A DNA stretch of 64,000 nucleotides from Theileria orientalis strain Shintoku (lineage: Eukaryota; Apicomplexa; Aconoidasida; Piroplasmida; Theileriidae). Both the position numbers and the translations under genes were made by a program. Of this stretch, positions 37,236 through 47,066 are shown in pieces. Under the pieces are notes generated by a model. That model saw only the letters and a program-made list of their open reading frames with translations. It searched no databases and had not been told where the DNA came from. The stretch spans positions 1,666,001-1,730,000 of the forward strand of contig NC_025262.1 in NCBI RefSeq assembly GCF_000740895.1, given 5' to 3'. Within the stretch, counting starts at the first letter, position 1. Every line of letters begins with the position of its first letter.

Positions 37236-37971
37236 AGTCAATAACTAGTTACTTTTCAATCAGATGTATATGTAATATAAATTGCAATAATTTGTGTAAT
37301 AGAGAGGTTGCAAAAATAATATACACAGTTTAATAGATACTTATTTACATATATACGAGTTAAATCGGATCTACAAAATAGATTAATATTAAAATAGTTA
37401 TGGAATCTTGCGAAATATTAATATTCTAATCCATAAATTAACAGAAGCAAAACAGGAAAGAATTATTAAGTTACATAAATTTAAAAAAATCAAATGAAAT
37501 AAATATTAATCAACAATAATATTAAACTCAAAGTTGTTTTAAATAAATAAAAGGTACAAATCGAAGAAATCAATAAAAGATTAGTTGGGTATTCCCATAA
37601 TGTAATAGCCATGATAATTTTTAATAAAATTAGTCACTTTTAATCGTTATAAGTTGTATCAGATGAAATTAACTGTTAGTAGTATACACATTAACAAAGA
37701 TTCCAAAAGATCAATTTATAGAAATTTCTTTTGTTACCATAAATTTTCAAATAGCACATCTACAGGGTAAAAACACAGGAAATACCCAGTAGAGTAGGTA
37801 AAATAGGCTGTCAAATTAAATGTAGTTTTTTAAGTTGAAAAAGGTAAACTAAAAAGAATAATGTAGCTCTCGACCGAAAAGGATATCATATTAGTAGAAA
37901 ACTATATTAATATAAAACTAATGGAGAAGGAACTGAGCAAATAAAACGCTTATAATGTAAAATATAAAAAG
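37236..37971. other. AT-rich divergent intergenic region
   Basis: No coding exon or RNA gene recognised between a minus-strand gene (left) and a plus-strand gene (right). It presumably holds both promoters. Confidence 0.4.
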
Positions 37972-38702
37972 ATGAGTTGGTTTAAGATTCCATGGCACGT
38001 GAACGGATCTAGTCCAAGGAAAGTATTGAAGCTGATGGCAATGCCACTTTGCACTTCACTGCTTAACAGCTGCATATCGTTGAACGTATTAATCTACGTA
38101 CTGGTGAATTTCACGAAATTCACATACCCGTCGTTTGTTTTAAGTTATATTTCTGGTGTATCTTCTTCAGTGTCCTTTATATTAACAGTGCTATCAGTGA
38201 TTTACGGAACTTATATTTTCTTAATGTCGTCAATGCTATTACAACTAATCCTGACAAGCTCACTGGTAAGTTCAAGGTTAACATAACAAAATAGAATTAG
38301 GGAATAGTATTTAACATAACCACAACCACGGAATAATAGACAGATTATTGGAAGTAGTTAGTAGTTAAACTGCAAAATTATGGTAAAACTATAATCTGCT
38401 ATTATTTCTTTGAATAATATAGGCCATTAAGGTTAAAAATTAACACAATATTGTAGTTTGGAATCCTCATAAATTTCTGGCGTATAACTGATTTGAGTGA
38501 AAACATTGATATAATGGTGTTTTATGTGATAAGATATATACTCACACTGGTTTTCCTGGCCCTACTATTCTTAGAATATAGATTTTTACTAGTGTCAATT
38601 GCATTAGGTAGGGCAATGTATAAAAAGGGAGTATCATGGGATCTTGACGATGTGGAAGCTGTCCAGGATCAATTTAAAGCATTCAGGGTAGAAGTAAATT
38701 AA
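37972..38702 (+). CDS. Small multi-pass membrane protein, 2 exons
   Basis: I read exons 37972-38265 and 38457-38702, giving 179 residues. The donor is CTG/GTAAGT and the acceptor TTGTAG; the frame continues. Three strongly hydrophobic stretches in exon 1 (about 27-48, 52-70 and 73-98) and two in exon 2 (about 118-135 and 137-150) suggest four or five membrane spans. The tail is charged and soluble (KKGVSWDLDDVEAVQDQFKAFR). No signal peptide cleavage site is evident. I do not recognise the family; the small, spliced and well-formed gene looks like a conserved organelle or ER membrane protein rather than a variable antigen. Confidence 0.65.
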
Positions 38703-39208
38703 TATCATTAAAACTATAATACATGTTTACACCTTTAGGTTAGCAGAGTAGGATGGTAGGCAGAACAGAGAATGCACAAGTCTTCCTTAGAAAATAATAG
38801 AAAGGGTTAATAGATAATATATAGACACTATAAACTTGTTAAAATAATAAACAGTTTGAATTATCACTAGAAATTGGTTAGTAACAGTAATATTAGTGGA
38901 ATCTTATGTAGCATATAGAAGGATGAAAATAACCCATGAAAAAGGTAATTTAAGACCATTAAAAGGATAATAATAGTAGGAAATGATGTTAAAACTGTAT
39001 TATATTAATTATATTTAAATGTGTAAGTAAAAACATTGAAATCTCTAATAAAGTGAGCTAGTTTACACCACATTGGATTCAACACACAAAAATTATTTTA
39101 TTAATAAAAGGATAAGAATATCTATACAGGAAGAACTAAAATTTTTAAAACTATATTAAAGATTAATGAATTTTGAGAGTTAGTGTGTACTAGATTAAAT
39201 GATGAAAC
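38703..39208. other. Intergenic region, convergent genes
   Basis: AT-rich. No ORF or RNA recognised. It is the 3' region of both neighbours. Confidence 0.4.
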
Positions 39209-42200
39209 TCAGACGAGCCACTTAATAAGGCTAAGGACTCCTTCGGCGTAATAACCTCCAGCGCCAATGGAGCCGGCTCCAATTGCAGTGGTTGCAACAC
39301 CACCTGCAATTTTAACCGTTTTAGTAGTACTCTCGTCGTCATATTCATCACTATCTTCATCCATTTGTTGGTAACCTATCTGTGAATCAGCTGATAGAGG
39401 TTTTAGATCGGAACTAGATCGGGAAGGAAGATCTGGAGATCTATTTTGAACTTGATAATAAGTGTTTTGATCAACCCTTTCTTCCGAGGGTCCCTCATGT
39501 GTAAGTGCGTTTTGTGAGCTAGTTCCCATCTCTCCTCTGTGATCAGTTTGTCCTCCATGTGAATGTGTAACTATTGATCCGGGCCCTGATCTAGAGGGAG
39601 TCGGTGGTAATGATGTCAAAAGTGGACCCGTATCCTGACCCTTTTGAGCGCTATATTGACCATTTTGAGGCGGAGATAAACCGGGTTGTGAATCCTTTTG
39701 AGCTGGAGATTTTGGAGACTTGGCTTTATACTCATGTCCTTGGCCAGTTGAAACAGATGACCCTGACTCAGTATGGCCAGACGTTCTCGAATTAGTTGTG
39801 GCAGATTGTCTTGATTGAGTTAATGTAGATCTCGAAAAAGATGTGGCTCGTGAAGAACTTGGAGAAGCTTTGAGTGGCGCACCCTTGGCACCCGCACCCA
39901 AATCGGTTGAACCGCCCAGCCCATGTCCAGTGGCACTACTACTACTACCTTCTATAACCTTTGCTTCTTTTGCAATTTCAGTCAACTTTCTTTCCAATTG
40001 TTCCGTATTACTAGTATTTATAGTTTCACTGGCCCCAAAGCTTCCCTTTTTATCTTTTCTTTTAAAATATGTTTTTGTACCACTAATACCACCACTACCA
40101 TCACCCTTATCAAACTCGACCAAAAGCGCCTTGTTGTCTTTTAAAGTATAAAAAACACTAATGGACTGGTATTTGTTACTACCACTAGTAACAGTAGTAA
40201 AAATACTTCTACTGGTTAATACTTTTTCATCGATTTTCGTATTAACTCCAAGAGTAAACAACTTGCTATTATACACGTTCCAAGGTCCAACGGAGCTACC
40301 ACCTGGTCCATCATCTGTATTAGCTGTCATAACAACCTTTATAAACGTTCCTCGGCCAATATTATGTGACCTTGTTGAAATATTTTTATTTTTAGAACGA
40401 TTATCGCCCTTTTCAAATGTTATTAAAGGTTTTAACTTTTCTCTTTCCTGCTGTAATTTACCTTGCAAATCTGAGCCCTTACCACTTATAGCGTCCGTAT
40501 CCCTTATTGTTTTTTTAACATCAGTGGACCAGGTTTTTACTCCTTGTAAATTTGTGACCAAATCATAATATGTATACACATATAATTCACTTTTTCCTGT
40601 AAAAGTGAACGTAATCAAAACAAGGTTTTTAAAATTACCAGTACTTTTATAATACGAAGTAACATTCGATAAACTAGCACGTCCTGACCCTAACTTAGTC
40701 ATAATAAACATACTATTATTTCCGTAAGTAACGTAAAAATCTTGAACGCTAACACGACTATCAACAGTGTGTTCATATTTGTCATATCCTGTAAGACCCG
40801 TAAGAACACCAGTATTTGTTACTTTTGTTACTGTAACTTGTTTATTTCTATCTTTGAAATATCTTGACTCAGGGTATGCGGATCTACCTTCTCCACCAAC
40901 CGGCTGTTCATCGAGCCTTATGACAAGTTTATTTTTTCTATTTAATCTACGTTCGCGAGTTCCTAGAACCTCTAACAGCCCGTTTATTAAGTCCTTTTCC
41001 ATAATCGCATTTTCAGTATCTACATCACCGATGAATTCTCTACCTTTTAAATAAGTCCAGGTGTAGTAACATTTACTACCTTCACCACTAATACTTTTAC
41101 ACCCTTTACTAGAATATCTCCCAAGATCCAGTTCTCTCTCTCTCCAATTTCGGCTTATGAAGCCAACAATCAAAGGTTCCTTACTACTGGGATCATCATC
41201 AGCCCAAAAATAAACTTCCACGTCATGAACCTTTGATTTAGGCTCCTTGTAAGTAAATTTATTAATACTACCTGAATGTCCATACACGGTGATATAATAT
41301 TCTGATGGTTCATAAACGCTACTTCTATATGGATACTTAATGGTATGTGTATACTTCGTGAAAGCCTTGCTCAACTTGTCCCAGGGTTTCTCTTGAGCTA
41401 TTTGGACAGGAACCAGCGCATCTCCAATTGTGTAAGAACCTCCTGTCCTGTAAATATATATTTGTATATCTTTTCGTTTTCCGCTAAGTTTACCATCATG
41501 TTTTGAGAGATTTTCATTTTCGTGACTATCAACGCGCTTTTCAAATGTTATTAATTGATCTAATTTTTTGCTTTCATGTATTAATATATTTGTTATGTCC
41601 TTATCTTTATAATCCTTTAATTTTGATATATTTTTAACGGGATCCGTTTTATTTAGATCAGTTAAAAAATCACTAAACGTATATAATTTACCTCCCTTTT
41701 GAAATTTAAAATAAATTAAAAACAATTTGTCGTTATGCTTATAATAGGCATCGATAAATTGAAGTTTTCCGAGAGCATGATTCCCGAACATATATAAACT
41801 ATTATTGTCAAAACTAATGTAAAATGCTTCCACATTATTTCGCCTATCTATAGAGTGTTTATATTTCACAAAGTCATCAAGTTGTGATACTTTTTCTTTT
41901 GTAACAGTAATCCTTTCTGTATTGTGACCAGATTTAGGATATAGAAAAGGTTTGGCATTTTTTGGTTTTTCACCTAATCTAATAACAAATTTATTATAAC
42001 TTTCAGAAACGTGTAGACCTCGTTCTTCAATTAATCTGGTTAATAAATCATCTTTTCCAATCCAACGACGATTATTAATAGTACCGGTGGAACTTCCTTT
42101 TCCTCTTAAAAAATAGTAAGTGTAATAATAACTAGTGCCTCCAACTTCATTGAATCCAACAATCAAGGGATAATTTTTATATACATCATTCGATTGGAAA

Positions 42201-42469
42201 AATATGTCAACGGATATAATTTGTTTTTCAGGTTCATAAAGATAAAAAAATTTTCTATAAAACCATGCATTAGGATTGTCCAAACATAAAGTATAGTCTT
42301 TTGCATTATAAGTACGTTGTTCATATTTAATTATATGTGTATATCTATTAAATTTTTTGCTTAATTTATCATATGGTTCGTCTATATCAACCTTGTTAGA
42401 TAATGGATGTTTTACTTCAACTACATAAAAATTTGTTCGATTAGTTTGTATATGAATATTGTAAACCAT
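39209..42469 (-). CDS. Variable-family protein, 1,086 residues, internally duplicated
   Basis: This is a single exon starting M-V-Y-N-I-H (no N-myristoyl glycine) with no signal peptide. Two long homologous halves are visible. The first (about 30-330) has YDKLSKKFNRYTHIIKY, a YPLIVGF strand, FVIRLGEKP and LDQLITFEK. The second (about 365-690) has WDKLSKAFTKYTHTIKY, EPLIVGF, LVIRLDEQP and LKPLITFEK. After a further module comes a Ser/Thr/Gln/Pro-rich stalk (about 855-1035), then an acidic patch (DEDSDEYDDE). It ends with the membrane segment KIAGGVATTAIGAGSIGAGG and tail LSLIKWLV. Stalk and anchor are shared almost verbatim with the gene at 43955-46120, whereas ectodomains are not. It is an antigen-like family member; function unknown. 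Confidence 0.82.
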   Translation of the reverse strand: MVYNIHIQTNRTNFYVVEVKHPLSNKVDIDEPYDKLSKKFNRYTHIIKYEQRTYNAKDYTLCLDNPNAWFYRKFFYLYEPEKQIISVDIFFQSNDVYKNYPLIVGFNEVGGTSYYYTYYFLRGKGSSTGTINNRRWIGKDDLLTRLIEERGLHVSESYNKFVIRLGEKPKNAKPFLYPKSGHNTERITVTKEKVSQLDDFVKYKHSIDRRNNVEAFYISFDNNSLYMFGNHALGKLQFIDAYYKHNDKLFLIYFKFQKGGKLYTFSDFLTDLNKTDPVKNISKLKDYKDKDITNILIHESKKLDQLITFEKRVDSHENENLSKHDGKLSGKRKDIQIYIYRTGGSYTIGDALVPVQIAQEKPWDKLSKAFTKYTHTIKYPYRSSVYEPSEYYITVYGHSGSINKFTYKEPKSKVHDVEVYFWADDDPSSKEPLIVGFISRNWRERELDLGRYSSKGCKSISGEGSKCYYTWTYLKGREFIGDVDTENAIMEKDLINGLLEVLGTRERRLNRKNKLVIRLDEQPVGGEGRSAYPESRYFKDRNKQVTVTKVTNTGVLTGLTGYDKYEHTVDSRVSVQDFYVTYGNNSMFIMTKLGSGRASLSNVTSYYKSTGNFKNLVLITFTFTGKSELYVYTYYDLVTNLQGVKTWSTDVKKTIRDTDAISGKGSDLQGKLQQEREKLKPLITFEKGDNRSKNKNISTRSHNIGRGTFIKVVMTANTDDGPGGSSVGPWNVYNSKLFTLGVNTKIDEKVLTSRSIFTTVTSGSNKYQSISVFYTLKDNKALLVEFDKGDGSGGISGTKTYFKRKDKKGSFGASETINTSNTEQLERKLTEIAKEAKVIEGSSSSATGHGLGGSTDLGAGAKGAPLKASPSSSRATSFSRSTLTQSRQSATTNSRTSGHTESGSSVSTGQGHEYKAKSPKSPAQKDSQPGLSPPQNGQYSAQKGQDTGPLLTSLPPTPSRSGPGSIVTHSHGGQTDHRGEMGTSSQNALTHEGPSEERVDQNTYYQVQNRSPDLPSRSSSDLKPLSADSQIGYQQMDEDSDEYDDESTTKTVKIAGGVATTAIGAGSIGAGGYYAEGVLSLIKWLV

Positions 42470-43954
42470 TCATTAAATTAGAAGTACTTTAATTGATAGA
42501 CTAAGTACACAATGAAATAAAAAAATCTAGAGGAATTAAAAATTATATTACTTGATTTAGGACAAAATTAAATAATCATTTTATTAAAATAAACTAATAT
42601 ACAAATGAAATTAGCTTAAAAGGCTAATCAAAATGAAAATAGATTAGAAACCAATTCAACAGGTACAACATCCAGAATGTCAACCCACAAGGATTAATAA
42701 TATACATAATGCTATGAATATATTTACCTAATTTATCATTTAATTATGATATTGATGATTAATCTATTTGTGTTAATAAATAAAAATTGTGTAAATCAGA
42801 GTTTCCATTTACTATATACCATTTGCTGAGAATATTGTCACCGATATTCCATCATTCAAACTCTATTCAAGAAAAATCCAACAATTATTTTACATATTCA
42901 TACATAGATGATACCGATTCCTTATTTAGTTTGCTTTTACCTTTAGATAGATACTGTCATTGGTCGATATACTTATTTTGCCCCTAATTATTTTAACTAA
43001 ATTGGTTACTTAACCCTAATTATTAATTTACATATCGACAAATTCGTTTTTGTACAATATATATGGGTGTAATTTAGAACCCGTAGATAAATTTATGATT
43101 ATTTTTGCGATGTGTTTGGTTTTATGTAATTTTTTGATATTCTGTTTACTTTCATTTATATATTAATCATGTTTTTATGCTATTGTATTCGTTGTTATAT
43201 TGCCACTATATGGATGTTAATATTTACAAAAATTCAGTCAAATAGTCCCTAGAAACCCTCAAATTATCACCCTTAAATATCAGTACTCTGACCCATAATT
43301 ATACAAACCCTTTTGAACCCTCGATCAACATAGCACATAGACTGCCAATACTGTACAGACTTGACAGGTGTATGTTCTTGCCCTATTGAGGAGCCTATTA
43401 AGGAATAAATGTAGGTGTGTATCAAAGTCAGTTAGCCCGGATTTAATGTAAATTTTGAATGATATTCACTGTAGTACTAACCGCAAAATTTACAGTTTTT
43501 GCCCGTTTATTTCACTAAATAGTGCCATTTTCAATTAGGGTTAATTGAACTAATGGATAATAATATAGCTATTAATATTAGAGTTATATTTAATCTATAA
43601 GCACCTAAAATACATCAGGCAAAACATACTATTCGCGGTATTCGGTTTGTATTCATCCTAAATCAGAGTTTAGGGTATTAGGTGGCCTGTTTTGTCATCA
43701 AATAATTAGAGATCAAGGGTTTTTAAGGTAACAATTGTGTTTAGGGTTAACTATATTTTTTATATATTTTTATACCTATTTATTCTAATATGACGATTAA
43801 AATACCTGAATAATCTACAAAGATAAAGCAAAATTTTTATTTAGATATATTTTAAATACAATACAATTTAGTTTGTAAAAATATAGATACCAAAATATTA
43901 TTTTCACGAACTAGTTATCATAGTTTTTGAACAAAACATTATTAGTGTAAGTGA
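42470..43954. other. 1.5-kb AT-rich region without recognisable genes
   Basis: It is the upstream region of the 39209-42469 gene and the downstream flank of the next family gene. It contains only short open frames lacking ATG. No copy of the 25-nt palindromic element is present. One G/C-containing patch near 43250-43450 shows no ORF or hairpin I can support. Confidence 0.5.
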
Positions 43955-46120
43955 TCAGACGAGCCATTGCATAAGGCTAATGACTCCATTGGCGTAATAA
44001 CCTCCAGCGCCAATGGAGCCGGCTCCAATTGCAGTGGTTGCAACACCACCGACAATTTTAATGTTTGTAGCGGTCTGGTCATCGTCTTTTTGTTTATCAT
44101 GAGTTTGTTTTTCTGATAGAGGTTTTAGAGGGGAACTAGAACGAGTAAGCGACTGATCGATGAGTCTATTTTCAACCGAACTATGGGTTTCTTGATCAAC
44201 CCTTAGTCCAGGGGGTTCCTCATATTGTGTATGTGTGTCATGTGATCTAGTTCCCTTCTCTCCTCTGAGATCAGTATGTCCTCCATGTGAAGGTGCAGCA
44301 GTTTGTACATGTGCTCTAGGGGGAGTCGCTGGTGGTGAAGGAGGTGCAGGCAAATCCTGAGCCTTTTGAGTCGGAAGCTGTGGAGACTTGGCTTTAGCCT
44401 CATGTCCTTGGCCAGTTGAAACAGATGACCCTGACTCAGTATGGCCAGACGTTCTCAAATCATTTGTGCCGGATTGTCTTGATTGAGTTAATGTAGATGT
44501 CGAAGAAGATGTGGCTCGTGAAGGACTTGGAGAAGCCTTGCGAGCCGAAGCCTCTTCAGGAGCATGGGCCTTTTCATATTTAGACTCAACTGGAACTTCC
44601 AGACGTTGAACTGAACCTGGTTCGGGAGGAGTTTCCTTAGCTGGTTGTATAGTAGGTCGAGGAGCAGGACGAGGCCTAGGACGAGGACGTTGGACCCTAG
44701 TAAGTTGACTACTCGAACCACCACGACCATCAGATGATCTGGGTAATGCACCAGGTGGAGGTTTACTGGAATAACTACCATCTCTTCCTGACACGACATC
44801 AGGTTTTATAGTTGGCTGAATCTTTAGATTTTTTATTTGAAAAAAAGCCTGATTACGAAGTCTATAAAACCTCTCGGTGATAGGTGGAGTTGAACCTATT
44901 TTCCTCAGTACTTCGTCAATCTCGTCGCTCACAGGCAACTTTATCCAGTTTTCTTCCTCATAACTATTCTTAGAGTAATAAGTAAATTGGGCACTTCCAC
45001 CTACAAACTCCTCGACAACGATTAAGAAAGGTGTTGTGTCTTCAAGGCCGTCCTTATTTTTCAAGAAATAAGTAGTGATACCGTCGACTCTACTGTAAGT
45101 TTTATCATTGGTCACTTTAATTTTGTCTCCATTTAAAAGTAAAATAGGATTGGAAGCACTTGCCTGTTTAATGGGATGATGGTTATAAATTGTGTAGTAC
45201 TTGGCTAATAAGTCTTCACCATAGACAGTAACATTATTGTATCCGACCTTCCTATCAAGAATGAAAAGAAAGCTAGTGTTTTTGACGTAATCAGACAGTG
45301 CTTCCTTGATTCTTCTATCGAGGGAATTTTCATCCACACCATCTATTCGCTGCCACCAAAAACCATTTTTATCCTTTCGGGAGAAGCCAGTTTTGGAGGC
45401 ATTGTTAATTAACAGAACAAAAAGGGCAGTGTTGGCATTAGAGTAGTACACATTGATGGAATCAAAGTATTTTAAGTTATAAGGATACAAAAAACTGTAG
45501 TCGATGTTTCTGTCCAACCAAAACAGAACTTCTTTGGAGACTGCAAAGCTCTCATTGATATTCCTAGGCTTGGGAGTATATGAGTATTTCTTAAAGTCAC
45601 GGGTTGGCCTAGAAGTCTGAAGTCTGTAATTTTGGTTTTTATGAGGCTCCAATATAAGCTTTATTCTGTTACTAATATTATCTTCCTCGATTAGCTTACT
45701 GCTTACTTCGTATGAAGAAAAATGTTCTGGAGGGAATCCATAAGAAGATTTAATCCTAGTCAAATAGAACAGAGAATAGTACTGTCTGGCATCGGATGTC
45801 ACAAAACCAATAATTAGTGGAAACGTGCGGTGCTGTTTTGAGTAATAAAACTCGACCCCTTTGAGTACATGATGAGCTCTGCTGACATAGTAAGTGAAAA
45901 AGGGATCCTTTCCCTGTTCAAATCTTAAATATAAATAATAGCGATCTCTGTTCAACCACGAGTAGGTTTTGTAGTCCCCTATAAACTCAATCGTATACTT
46001 TTTTACCTCATAATCATTAGAAAAATTTGATTCCTGAAATTTAATATTATAGTGATTATGATGGTATTTTTCTCCATGCTTATCAAGATCTATGTATAAG
46101 TAGGAATGGCCACCTCCCAT
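43955..46120 (-). CDS. Variable-family protein (MGGGHS start), 721 residues
   Basis: This is a single exon starting M-G-G-G-H-S, an N-myristoylation-type start like the genes at 14823, 17822 and 20344. Family modules are seen as VEFYYSKQHRTFPLIIGFVT (about 90-110), INVYYSNANTALFVLLI (about 225-245) and ITTYFLKN...PFLIVVEE (about 345-370). A proline/arginine patch (RPRPRPRPAPRP, about 480) leads into a Ser/Thr/Pro-rich stalk. The stalk's core (STLTQSRQS...RTSGHTESGS) and the membrane anchor (VGGVATTAIGAGSIGAGGYY, tail ISLMQWLV) match the 39209 gene nearly exactly. It therefore combines the N-terminus type of the array genes with the C-terminal cassette of its neighbour, a mosaic consistent with recombination among paralogs. 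Confidence 0.82.
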   Translation of the reverse strand: MGGGHSYLYIDLDKHGEKYHHNHYNIKFQESNFSNDYEVKKYTIEFIGDYKTYSWLNRDRYYLYLRFEQGKDPFFTYYVSRAHHVLKGVEFYYSKQHRTFPLIIGFVTSDARQYYSLFYLTRIKSSYGFPPEHFSSYEVSSKLIEEDNISNRIKLILEPHKNQNYRLQTSRPTRDFKKYSYTPKPRNINESFAVSKEVLFWLDRNIDYSFLYPYNLKYFDSINVYYSNANTALFVLLINNASKTGFSRKDKNGFWWQRIDGVDENSLDRRIKEALSDYVKNTSFLFILDRKVGYNNVTVYGEDLLAKYYTIYNHHPIKQASASNPILLLNGDKIKVTNDKTYSRVDGITTYFLKNKDGLEDTTPFLIVVEEFVGGSAQFTYYSKNSYEEENWIKLPVSDEIDEVLRKIGSTPPITERFYRLRNQAFFQIKNLKIQPTIKPDVVSGRDGSYSSKPPPGALPRSSDGRGGSSSQLTRVQRPRPRPRPAPRPTIQPAKETPPEPGSVQRLEVPVESKYEKAHAPEEASARKASPSPSRATSSSTSTLTQSRQSGTNDLRTSGHTESGSSVSTGQGHEAKAKSPQLPTQKAQDLPAPPSPPATPPRAHVQTAAPSHGGHTDLRGEKGTRSHDTHTQYEEPPGLRVDQETHSSVENRLIDQSLTRSSSPLKPLSEKQTHDKQKDDDQTATNIKIVGGVATTAIGAGSIGAGGYYANGVISLMQWLV

Positions 46121-47066
46121 ATCTGTCAGGCCAGATAGGTAAGTATAGTGATGTGGATATAATTCTTATTTAAAAATGCTATTACAAGTATTAAATTCCA
46201 GATTTAAGTAAAAAATGGATCCCATTTTATGAAATGATTCCATATATGCGATATTTAAACCTTTATCATATATTACAGTATAATTGTTATAGAAGATTAA
46301 ATTATTTAAATCTATAACTATTCTGAAGAGTTAAAAACCGCTAATATAGCTCAAGGTATGAGAGGGAAGTATGTAAAAAATCATTGGACTTAAACCAGTC
46401 CATTGCTGGCTATAACAAAAAGCCTTAAACCGCCAAAAAGGTTCGACTTTTTGAATAATATAACAAACTATAGCATAATGGAAAAATAAAAGAGTGTAAG
46501 TATATATTGGACAAAACTCTCAACACATCAACAAAAAGTAATTATTTTAAATGGTAGATAAATTATAAGTCCAAAAATGGCAAATTATATTGTTAAATAA
46601 ATAAATATACATAAATTATGGAATAAAACATAAAATAGAAAAAAACAGCGCAAGTAAATTAACACATATATGTAATATATGAAAGTGGCGATTTCAGGGG
46701 TTAAACAAACCTTTTAGTTTTAAAAATACATAAGTATATTTTATATTAGTGAGATTCCAGAATATAGTTGCTATATGTCCAATTTATATGAAGTTTTCGA
46801 ATCATTCAGATAAGAAAGCTGTGCATGTGGAAATATACATGTTTTTTAAGAATTTATTGAAATAAAAATAAGACAGTACATTTCAATTAAAATAATTATA
46901 GTAACATACATAAATTTAATAGTAAATATTTAATTTTTAAGAATTGGTTACACCCCAAAATCAAATATGTAAAAACAGATTTAAGGTAGCTAGGTTTATA
47001 AAAATGGATCCTTCTAATGCGGAATAAGTGTTAAAAATAAATTAGAGTACAACTAAAAGTAAAATA
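46121..47066. other. Divergent AT-rich intergenic region
   Basis: No coding exon recognised. It contains the 5' flanks of a variable-family gene (minus) and a FAINT gene (plus). No palindromic element was found. Confidence 0.4.

Noticed and set aside
42787..42987. 66-codon plus-strand ORF in the AT-rich gap
   Set aside because: It begins with TTG, has no ATG near its start, no domain, and low-complexity AT-driven composition.
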